Assembly: GCA_947179485.1 (NCBI GenBank)
Contig: OX359248.1
Location: forward strand, 29,087,378-29,151,377
Source of the DNA: Allacma fusca
Taxonomy: Eukaryota > Arthropoda > Collembola > Symphypleona > Sminthuridae
Length of the DNA stretch: 64,000 nucleotides
Direction of reading: 5' to 3'
The notes beneath the pieces are model-generated. The model was not told the origin of the DNA and did not search any database. It was given only the letters and a program-made list of their open reading frames with translations. Position numbers and translations under genes: made by a program. This document shows positions 43,701 to 55,700 of this stretch, piece after piece. The first letter of the stretch is position 1. Every line of letters begins with the position of its first letter.

Positions 43701-46518
43701 TTTTATATTTCCTCCTCCGCACCATAATATTATATGATACTTGCACCACTGAAGATAACAATGACTGCACAATGGTGGTCTCTATCACAAGTAGGGTAAC
43801 GGTACCAAGGATCTGTACATCTGTGAAGAAGCGGACGAAACCTACCAGTGTGGAATCTCCCGAATACTGGAATCATCTATCAAGGTATTATCGTAGAGAT
43901 CATGCACCTAGTAAAAATTTATATGAAGATAGTAAAGGAATGTCCTGCATACGAATCTCGTGCTTTCTGTTTACATATTTTCCTATTCCTATTTGCTTTA
44001 TCTCCATCCCTTAAATTTTTTCCACGAGAATAACACAGGAACGTAATGTTCTCTCGCAAGAGTAACGTAAAAGTTGAGACAGCGTTGTACATGTAAGTAT
44101 GTGTGCATCCCGGAGACAAAGCGGAGAATGCATTTATTTAGAACCTTTATTTATTCATGCACTACTTGAATGATTCCTTCATCTCCTGAGAACAAAAGCC
44201 TCGCCATAAAATCATGTTTCAACTTCTCTTCCATTATTGCTTGAACATATTTGCTCCCATTTCGGATGCTAGTACGGTTGTACAATCGAAAGTCTCTAGA
44301 AGAGACAGTTCTGGAGAAAGACACAAGCTAAAAAGAAATATTTCGAAACGTTGCTGCGAATAAAATATAAGCCTTGTGTTAAAAAGTGAACTTCTACCCT
44401 TATTTAATATATTAAAAAGAAATATGAGTTACGATTAACGACATCGCAAGCCCCAAACCAAACCAGCCAACGAGCAAAGTCAACCACCAGTTCGAGCAAG
44501 TCACTCTGGATAAGCATACATTCGCTGACTTGACAAATGGCGAGGAATAACGGACGTCATTTTTTCCCTTTCAGCAAAAATAACCAAACCGTGGTAGAAC
44601 AAAGCAGTGTTATACTACTTATAGTCTCAGGAGCCAGTGGTTAAATGAAACTAAGACATGCAAAACTATGCATTTGTAACGAGGAAATTGGATGTAAAAT
44701 TAGGCTACTAACAGAAGGCTACGATCGGGAGAGTTTGTATTGTATGTATATACTCTGACCTAATTTAGTTTAGCGCAGGGAATGTTGTAATAATTCTGCA
44801 ATGGTAATTATGTAAAAACGCTATTGACAGAAAATTAAACAACCCGCAGAAGCCATACTGACTGCAACCCAAGATAATATTACATATTAAAACCATGATC
44901 GAAGTTTGAAAATGATAGTGATACAAGTTTCATCTGCAAAGATTGGTAGTAATTGAAATTGGAGACAGAGAGTAGACCATATGGAATAGTTTACGTAAAG
45001 AATTAATAAATTAATTCAAAATAAGAGCAGTTTAAATTAGCGAATAATCTAAATGGTTCAGATGAAAATGTCAGTCTCAATAGTGTAACTGTCAATGCTG
45101 AAGAACACAATTTAAAAAATACTATATATTATCAATTCTCTAAACTACCACTCATGGATACTTATGATCTAACTTTTTCTGATGTAACAGCGCAATTAAA
45201 TTACTAATCTCTGCAGAAAATATAATTGCGTACGAAATGTGGGACCACAATAAGCTAACTCGTCGAAATCAATGAGCAGATTTATTAACTTAACTCTTTT
45301 CTTATCACTTAACTTCGATCTTGTTGGAATTGACGGATTGACAAAGTTTAGGTAATATGTAAGTTTATTGTTTTATAGCATTTCGCAGCAGCAGACTGAG
45401 GCCAATATCATGAACTTGACGCTTACTTTACACTCAAATGGATGGATTCATCTTGACCTTAATTACTGCAGGAGTACCCCAATGGCAAAAATTGTACAAT
45501 TTACGTAAAGGTTACTACGGAGAAAAGTAAGCCTACAGCTAATAGTTAAGTGTCGGTAGGGCAGGAGGTAAATGTGAACTTAGGCTGTACGCAGCTGTAT
45601 TTAGGGAATTCTGGTATGACGATATAACAATATCCAAGTCTATATTCCACTCTAAATAATATTCTTTTACAATAATCCATGAAATAACTAATAGCTAATT
45701 ATTTTAGTACGCACATCAGACAATGCACACAGTGCTCATATGCAATTACTTGTGCACTCATCTGCAAATGTGCTTGATTAATTGTATCTCAGATGCATCA
45801 AAAAATGAAACCATCACAATAAATAATATTATAACCCTTACAACAATAACTAATGGCTTACTTTTAGTAATAACAACAATAAAGCAGCAAAATTTACTTC
45901 ACCCTCACATTCTTGGAAGATGTTCAAAAAGGTACGTAAATAATAATAAGGATAACGCATATTTTAAGTCAACAACAGTTTGACACTATTCAATTTCCCA
46001 GACAAACGCGAAAATTTACAAAGTTTCATCGGGTAAGAAGATAAGGAACAAAGGGAAAAACGACTGCTAGAAATATCGACTCATACGAATAATGTGACCA
46101 CGAATTACAATGATTGTGCGAAAAATCAAATTAAAGCACTTTGGGAAGTTATAAGTAATGTAGCAATTGCTATTTAAATATTTTTCTCAATCAGCCAAAA
46201 CTAACAACACAAACTGTGCCTTAGTACAGTTATAAAAGTACAATCAATTACTAGTAGAAAAAATTGGGCTACAATGTCGAAAAGGATTTTGCATATTTGC
46301 TCTAAGAAATACATTTTAAATGTTATAAGATAATATCAACATCAAAGAAGGTCAAATGAAAGACGCCCGAAATCCATACGCCACGTGGTATATGTACAAA
46401 AGTTGGGCGAAAAAGCTGGGAGTGGTGTTAGTAGTCCCAGTATCTGTATGTGTATTGTTTCTCATTGTCAGTAGATATCTTTTTCTGCATATAAGGCTTG
46501 AAAACCGCACGGCACCAA

Positions 46519-46712
46519 TTATAAGAAATAAGGGCATGATTTTGTAGGCGGGATCACCCTCTGTGAGTCAGGGACTGCCTTAAAAATCTTCGCCTCAGGT
46601 CGCTGATCTCCCTCCGGAAATTCTAAGATTGAAGCTACATTTCCACAGCGGTAACAATAATTTGGAGCAGACCAGACAGTAACCACTTGGTCATTGAACA
46701 AATATTTAAAAC
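46519..46712 (-). CDS. PPP6C: PP6 coding exon 6 (C-terminus)
   Basis: Begins after acceptor TTAACAG with the last two bases of a Gly codon (phase 1) and runs through [20 protein letters not shown] to the stop TAA at 46521-46519. It encodes residues 244-307, including the YRCGN segment and the terminal PYFL. Confidence 0.95.
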
Positions 46713-49700
46713 CTGTTAAAAATACAAAACAATACACGTAATCAGTTTTCAACAAAACACTCCACCTCAAGTGTGCATGCAATTACTAGCATTGTATTTT
46801 TAATAGCATCATATTTTTTCATGACATATTTTTAAATCGCAAATTGAACCTAAGATTACTATTGTTCTAGCCAAATGAGACAACTACTTATTGTTTGCTT
46901 AACCTAAAAATTTATAATCTAGAAAATGCGGCCAGCTTTACATCAACATGAACTAACAAATCCGTTGGCTTTAAAAGTATTAAACACAATGTTATCCTCA
47001 AGGAGATGTTGCCATATTTTTAGATTTACTAAAATACTCGCAGAAACATAACTGCGATGAGGTTTATAATGTATATAAAAATAAAAACAGAATCATCAAA
47101 TACCTTCGTTAACAAGTTGATGAGCTCGACATATAAGTTTGAGGGCATTAATTTGCAAAAAATGCTCAGCTACTTTGCTTCCAAATAGCCACCCAGCTCC
47201 TCTCGGACTAGTTGCCCACGTATCAATAGTCTCATCAGGATCTGACCAGACTAAGTCACAGAAGGCGCCCTCATGTGGGATCTCCTGGCCTCGGTCAATA
47301 TGCTGAATATCATCCAAGGTGATGACGTCCGGAGATAACCCACCATGAACACACAGAATTTCTTCATCTATCAACTAAAGCCCCAAAAAGAAAACAAGCA
47401 CTAAATTAATAAATTATTACACCATGTCCTGGACGCACAAATTTTTCTTTCTCGCTAGTTGACTTTTAGCCCCATTAAATCATCCAACCTAACCTGTACC
47501 GGAGATACTCTCTATCCTTGTTGCTTACTTTGGTAATCTCCGGTTATCATCTGTCAATATTTGTCCCGAAGAAGACACATACAAGGCTTACAATCAATCG
47601 TTGAACCTTTCAACCTTTTTCTCGCACTCATTACTAATATTTTAAAAAAACATTACCAAACAGGATACATGATTATTCAATTCACTTACAGCTGCAATCG
47701 TCAAGAGGTCGAAAACTTCGCAGCACATCTTCCACGCGCTGGCGTTTCCATATTTTGTAAGGCATTCATCTGCATTCACACAAACATAGGGGTTAATTCT
47801 TTAAACGCCTAATCAGTTTAAATCACCATGACCTTAATATTTCCAATCACTACAAATTTATCCCATAAAACTGATTATGGCGTGAATCTGTCATTTTACG
47901 TAAAATTATTGTATTACAGAATAGTCCAGGAAGTGTCCTCACCATAAAATCCGTAAACCTGAGTAATTTGCCTAGATTCGTGGTTCCCACGTAAAAGTAC
48001 GATGCGATCGGGATATCTAGCTTTTAAGGTTAGAAGCCTTGTGAATGTCTCCAAAGAATAGTAGCCTCGATCTACGAAGTCGCCCAAGAAAATATACCTT
48101 GTGTCAGGAACTTCACCACCCGTACGAAACAATTCCTCCAAGTCATAAAACTAGACAGACATGAAAAAACAAACACGTCAGAATTATTCAACCACTCAAT
48201 GAGTCCAAGCACAATATTATTAAATAACCAAACAACGTAAAAAGTAAGCATTTTATATTAAAGAGGTTCTTGACAGACACTGCATAAATACCACCGTGCC
48301 TGCTCACCTTCTACGCTAAAATTCCCTCGCCAATATCCTATCTTATCAATAAATATTTGAGTAAAAAAGTAGGTTAAAACATAAATAACATAGAATCTTA
48401 CCTGCCCGTGAATATCTCCACAGACGGTTACTGGTGTAGAAACTGGCTGAATATTAGATTCTTCCGAAAGAATATCTGTAACTCTGGCACAGAGTTTCTG
48501 GAATATTTCAAGTAAAAAAATGCAGTCCTTGACACAGTCATTAGTATCCTTCCCTTATCTTCCTACCCATTGGCTTGGCTGCCAAAGCGTTCACAAGTGA
48601 CAGATTACAGATGCAAAGGTTCATTACGCACCCTATTTATTTTTAGCCTTAACTACCAAGATAATACAGATATAATAATTTCCAACATTTTGTACAGTAT
48701 GAATAGTAATCATATGTTATACAAAGGAACTACAATGATTATTTGTATGGAACACTGAGCTGTAATACAATAATTATATATGTACGTATATCTCCCCACA
48801 TTACAAATAGTAATTTCTATCGTATCTTACAGTTGTCTTATTGTCACCATACCATGAAGAAAGAATAATTCTCTTATTTAACAAAAAAAGTACTCCTAAG
48901 AAGACAAAAAGTGATCATGCGATACTCAAACTTCGCTATGTCACAGCTTAAACTACAAGTAAATACCATAGCTAGAGATACGAAGAGTACACAAACAAAA
49001 ACATTCACAAATGACTTACTGAATCTCAGTGCTCATTGCATAAGACCAGCTATTAATTCTGGAAGTTACAATCATCATTGAACTTTCATGCAAGCAAAAC
49101 TTTCTACGCTACAAAGGTTCAAATCATTGTTCACGTACTTTCATATAACTCACAATTCTTCTTACAACATAGTTTGCGATAATAACATTACATAACAAAA
49201 ACAATGATGCAATGAAACTACTTGCTCCTTCTACGCATAAACTATGTACTTTCACACTGATGATATTATTATCCATCCCCTATTTGATACTTTCATACGT
49301 GTGGTTAAGCCTATTTATTCAGGCCATGAACAAGGGAAGCCCTAGCCCTACACATTAAACGCAGTACGTGTGTAAAAACTATAAAAAACTGTATGTACTA
49401 GAACTTGAAAGTACATGACTGTCAATGTAATTCTTCATTAACATTCAAATTGTTTCGGATAACTTTTACACGATACATACGAAAAAAAAACAAGTCCCTA
49501 AGCGCATTTGAACCATTTTTACAAGGTCTACCCTTCACATGCGTGTGCATTGCATCTGCACACACCTTGAACCCTTACGCAACCGTCTACCTACTTAAAC
49601 TAATCACTAATCGTATGATACAAATTATGTACATAGTTTGGCATGAATGCAGTAACTTTCGAAGCTTTGGCGATACAAATTTTCATGAGCACTGGTAAAC

Positions 49701-52700
49701 AAATAGTAAATGCATAATAATTAAAAGACGTAACCCTAATTACATACTGTTCTCAGTACAAATTTTTCTTTCAACTACATGCTAATTAATACATCTTATA
49801 CAAAAATATTGACTAATATTTCCCTAGTTTTTTTTTTTCAATTTTGCCAATGAATGTTCTGTAATTTATATTAATTTTACCAAAGGTAAAAACAAAGGTT
49901 AATCATTTTTCAGACGTTCTTGCAGCCTTATATTCATGCTTGGAGGACTGGACCATATACACGATGAGACCCGCAGCGATTAAAGTGCAGCTTAGACCCA
50001 GCAGGACCCACTTGCCAATCTCAACAATGTTCATTGGTTTCAGAACCATTTTGGTTATGGCTTCTCGGGTCGTTTCACTCATTACAGCTCCCTCATCAGC
50101 CCACAATACGGGATAGATCATAGTGGGCACATTCGTAAAGTGTTCCGAAACCGTGTTAGGTTCCAGGTAAACATTCACTTGAATACGTTTGTGAGCTTTA
50201 ATCATAAGACCTGTATTGGGCTCCAAGGTGATATAAGTAAGATGACGTTCACGGTCAGGTTTAAGGCCGATTGACATATTCACATACTCTTCATCCCCAT
50301 CAAAGAAATGCGGAGTGGACATGATGATGGGAGCACCATTTCGGCAGGCGGACAACTGAATTGCCCCGGTCTTCAAACAACCAGTATAATTATTTCCTGG
50401 AGTCACGCAGAAACACGCATTATTTAGGTTATCCAAAGCACCCTCCAACATTTCCCTGGGAGCACTGAACTGGTACCCTGTGAGCCCTTTGTACTCATAA
50501 TCATTCGTATACTTGAGGTAAAGTGAGCGGCAGAGATCAGCGCTGAAAAGTCGGACGATCCGATCCCTCTCAACGAAGGGTGGGAAGAGAGATCCGTCTG
50601 TGCCATTGATCATATTGCAAGTGTCCCCCTTCCAGAAATCCAGAGATGCTTGTCCTTTCCAGCTCACAACTCTCCCAAAATCAGCCGAGTCTTCCACCCC
50701 AGTATTGACCTCCAACACGCCCTCATCCGATCCATTCTTGGGGAAGAAAACCCCAAAAGTGAAGTTTCGGAGTGGTGCTTTCCCAGTAGCTTCTTCCAGC
50801 GTCTTCATCATAGGAACATACCGTCCATGGTAGGTGAGTTGTCCCGCAGTGACCTTAGAGAAGAGCTTCTCATCCTCATGATGCTGCTCTATTACACCTG
50901 ACAAGAATATTTGCTCAAAGAAACCCAAGCTGGCCGCTCTTGTAGCCAGCACCACGAGAGGCATGTTGATAACAATGAATTCATCCTCTTCAGTTCCATT
51001 TGACAAATCCGGTCGGAAGAAATACTTTATGGGTTGTCGATAGGAGACAGTATTGTTCGCCTCATTCAATTCTATGTCAATTTTGACTCTCTTCTCTTCA
51101 TATACGTAAGGTCCGAATTCCTCCAGGACGGGCTTCCCTCCCTCACTAACTTCATCAGGGTTGGTGGTATTGAATATGTAGATGTTCATAAAGATAGGAG
51201 TAGTAATATCCGACCACCTCTCCCAAGTTTGGGTTCCATTCACCAGCCGAACTTTCTCGGAGATTTTCCCTTTAATTACACCCGGTATCACTACCCAGCC
51301 CATAACAATGGTAAGGATAAGTAACCCTAGTCCCAAGCCCACTAAAATTGCTGGAACTTTTTGCATTTTTACTAAATTATTGTTAAATTTCACTCAATTA
51401 ATTCTAAGAATTAACTTGTTGCTCTCTTAACTTGCACAAGATTACTAGCTCGTACCAGTTGACAGTCTCTCTCTCTCTACGTAATGAGTAACTACTGTCT
51501 TTCCTAGTAGTAGTAGTAGTAGTAGCACAAAAGTAATCAATTTATTTGCGGTGTAAAGTTTCAGGTTAATATCCCAACCATAAGAAGCCGACTGTCGTGA
51601 ACGCACCGCCAATACGACTGATTGATTTTTCTGTGGTAATAAACGCTGTCTACTACAAGTATAAAGGCTTCACTAAAAAAAAAAACTTTATCGCAAAACT
51701 TATCGTTTAAAATAACTACACTACAGCTCTGAGCCCAAGTTCCTTCTTATCTCTTGCCCAGTGTCCAGCAATCTGTGATACTTGATCCTGTATAAAATGC
51801 TTGTATTTATGAGTTGTAAGCAGAGCTCTTATTGCACTCCCAGCAGTGCTGTCGATGAGACCGCTCAAAAGAGAAATAGTAATCTGTTCATTAAAGTTGG
51901 GTCTCTCGTCTCCGTGTGTTCTCGACTATATATGAGTCAACAACTCTGTACTTTGCTTTGAATTGAGGAGAGAGATGAAGAGGGGTGAAAATAACATGCA
52001 ATCAATCCGGATGCACGTACAGCAAGCTCCACGCTTTCAAATATCAATCTCTGCTCTCCTCGTGTGAGTTTTGATGAGTGAGTAAAGTAAAGTATTCCTA
52101 TCTACATGTATACGTGTATATATGCAAGACTCCCAAAAATTTCCCCTTTTTGCCCCTGTTGTTCTGTTCTGTTCTGTTCAGTTCAGTTCAGTTTAGTTCA
52201 GTACTCCACTACTGCTTCAATAATAATCAAACGTCCAAGAAAATCCTTACAGTAGACCAGTACCAGTAGTAGTAGTAGTAGTCGATAGTCCTCCTCCCGT
52301 CATGAATGCCTTTCAAGAAGGGAACCCACAAATTCTATTCAGTCTCCCTACAAATTTCACCCTGGTACTTATTCACTCACTCACGATCCTCAACTGTGTA
52401 GTGTTCAAGTCGTATCTGGAGATGATTACTTTTGATGTCGTTGGACACCAGCCATGAGAAGAATGCACGCGGATAGAGATATACACACTCTTGTACACAA
52501 GTACAGAAACTCGTACTTGTTCCAGTTTCTATTTTAAAATTATTTTAAAGCCCTAAATGCTCTCTCATTCAAGGCAATTCTCACGCACATCTAAACTATG
52601 CACACGTTTACTGCACCCACAGCACAATTTTTAACTGCACACAAGAGTATGAGTGGTAGTAGTAGTAGCTATTTTACTACATATGTAATAATCCCCTCTG

Positions 52701-55700
52701 CCAAGTTTTTTTTTTTTTCATCCAGGATCAAATTTGTTTAGTAGAGATATATCTAACGTCCATATGTTGGAGAAGTGTGCATGAGTGAGTGAAACAAGTT
52801 TGAGGACCTTTTTCAGTACACTACTGCGCGGGCTGGAAGGATGAAAGTGTAATATAGGTAGGCTTGAAATCTTTCGTTGTCGGAAGTTGTTCAGTTACCC
52901 AATGGGGCTCCGATTGTAGACGACAACTAAGCACGGGATCTCTTTGTAAAAACTTGATTGGCTCTAGGAATATACCTAGTTGTCACAGTAGTAAGTACTG
53001 TATATCTTAAGTCTTAAAAAATTACCACGTTTCTCGCTGCACCGGCAATCGTAGTACACAGTCTGTGTGTGTGTGTTATATGAGGCACATATTGCGCATA
53101 GGTTTATTATTAGTAAACACTGCGTTTATTATACAAAATATTTCCCTACACCTGTCGTTATAACATAATACTACGACGTAATGTCCTTTCTTAAGATGCT
53201 GCGTATTTTATGAAGTTTTAGTCAGTTTTCAGCACCCGAAAGTTTCCCTGACAGGTGAAAAATCAAATATATTATTCAGTTTCACTGGGGTTGTTCAGCT
53301 ACAAAAATGCCATTCTTAATTGTGAGTTCAATGGAATATATGAATGAGTAGCCTAACAATAAGTGAAAAGGGGATTCGAAGTTCCTTGTCATTTAAATGC
53401 AAAAATTATTTATGTATACATAGATACTTGAAGCACTTGCCATTCATAAATAGTTCATTGTTTCCCACCAACGAATTTGTATGCAAAAAGTCTGTAATTT
53501 ACAGAGAACACTGTCGTTTCACTCCTTCTCCCAACTTTACATTTATAAACAATATTTGAAATGAATATGAAAAGTCGTCAAGGGACAATGAGCCTGACAA
53601 TTCAATACTTTGTACTTGGCAGGAAAAATGGTTCAAGTAAAAATAATCCGATCATGTATACAGTATAAGTACTCTTCTTCCATACAAAATTGTTCCCAAC
53701 TTTCAAGGAAGCCCCTGCTGAGTAAATTGGTACCCAAAAGTTCTAGTAAAGATATGATAACCAAGTACACAATGTGTGGGAGATAATTTAAAAAAAAAAC
53801 AGTCTTCAAAATAATCTTCAATTTACGTATCTTCATTTGATACTTTATCATTCAAGAGCTCTCATGACTGCTGCTTTGCTACTTATATGTAATTGTGTAT
53901 ACTATACATGGCACGGGACGAAGTACCACACTTGAGCCGACCTTCGTTCCAATGGACATTTGCCAGGCCCTTTTATTAACAAACGATAGGATAAAGAGCA
54001 TAGTCCTCAAAGTTGGAAAATGTATACATAGGAGCTTGAAACGTGCACTTTGAAGTTTGGACCATAATTACATCGACTTCATCATCAATGCATGATGATA
54101 TGACTAGTAGTGATGTCGGTGGATCTAAGTTTGTCTTTTCCTCTATGCTCACTCCATATAACTGAGTAACAGTGAGTCACTTCAGAGCGATTAGCAAATT
54201 CATAAATACTATTCACTTCCACACACACGCAAAATTCCAAATATACGGGAGGCCAAAGGGCAAATTTCCGTCTTAGAATAAACAAAAACTATTATTCATA
54301 CTCTCGCCTATATCTTCCAACCCTCGTAGCGTTGGATTCGCCAAGTCACAGCAATTATTGATGACGTGATAAATATTTCCCTCGTGGAAAATCCTCCGAA
54401 ATGACATGGATCTGGGTGAGTTGGCGCTTAAAAATTAACTGATGCAAGGGAAAAGAAGGGACAGCATCGAAAGAGTTTTTGTTGGATCGGCCCAACCGAG
54501 AAGAGCCCGAATGTACTCTTCCTTTTACACCCTAACCCAACAAATAGTTTCCGCTTATATTCCACTAGTACTGTAGTCCTGCCACGTTAACTTACATCCA
54601 TGAAAGTAGCATGTGTGCCTGCATCTGTACAGAGGAGTGAGTAATACTGTAACAATATGCAATACCAGTCCACGCTCCCGCATATGTATGTGATATTTGG
54701 GACTCCACGCAGCCATACTACAAAAGAAGAATGAATGAACTTTGAGTATCGTACGATCCAATCCTGCATGCCTCAAACACAATGGAGGAAAACACAGTGA
54801 AGGTGGTTTACCCACAACCCGGTGGAATGGAGAGAATCAACAGCGAAAGAGAAATAGAGGTCTACTGTCTAGTATAGGGAGAGAGGCAGACTTAAAAGAT
54901 ACCACCTATTCAGAGACTCTGTTATAGAGATGCGAATGATCCAGTCCGGTCCTGGATTTTTCCGAAAGAAGAGCATCATCCTTGGATAGGACTGGTAGAA
55001 TGACAGCTTGGCTCTATGCATGTATGTACCTAATTACTTCAACAGTCTGACCTGTAGACTCAGCCTAAGACGATCCCTCAGTATTCTGAGGAGGACTATG
55101 TGTCAAATTTACCTCACTCACAAAATTGTTAAAATCTTACTAATTTAATGTGTAATAAATATCAATTTTATTAATTAAAATGCCACTTTTGTGCAACGCA
55201 CCGTGCATACATAAGTGAAAAAAAACAGGATTGCACATCACATATGGTCTAGTCCACCTTGAGGACCAGCCTCAATGTTTCTTTGCTTAACGCCACCAAA
55301 CCTGCTTGAATTTAGTGGGTCCTCTGGCAAACCTTTTGGTTTGGACCGGATCAGTTCCACCACTATAGAGAGCATTACCCAAAGGGTAGAACCATTCGTT
55401 CGAGCATACCTAAATGGAGTTCCACCTGGACACTAGAAGCTTATTCATGAGACAACATCACAGCCCATGACTGCCTGCCTTTGCCTTGCTGGAGCATTTA
55501 TATACTAGTAAAAGGGAGAGCACGAGTTCACTAAACAGTTCATGCAGTAAAGGATGAATAAGCCATGCCTCAGTTGAGGAGAGTATTGATTGAGAAGATA
55601 TTTTACCCATCGTGTAATCTTATTTTCCTCATCCAGGAGATTGGGATGATCTACATATTTCGCACGTCTTTAAACAACAAGAAGTATACATCCATGTCTG

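Larger units (their letters stand above)
35473..46518. other. Non-coding stretch with microsatellites; right part likely 3' flank or 3' UTR of PP6
   Basis: No coding exon is supported. The stretch contains a (CT)n tract at 36263, a (GT)n tract at 36477 and an ATAC tract at 37753. From about 44400 to 46500 the + strand is rich in A and C, the same strand bias as in the PP6 introns, which fits continued minus-strand transcription past the PP6 stop codon. AATAAA on the minus strand near 45363-45368 is a possible poly(A) signal for PP6 and would give a 3' UTR of about 1.15 kb. Confidence 0.45.

Noticed and set aside
43800-43895. A + strand segment reading DLYICEEADETYQCGIS, reminiscent of an immunoglobulin-domain end.
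   Set aside because: The spacing between the Leu-x-Ile strand, the Asp and the final Tyr-x-Cys does not fit an Ig fold, the frame is only about 33 codons between stops, and flanking sequence shows no matching first half.
46356-46782. A + strand frame with a hydrophobic segment opposite the PP6 last exon.
   Set aside because: It overlaps the antisense of the confirmed PP6 C-terminal exon and its 3' flank; no independent support.
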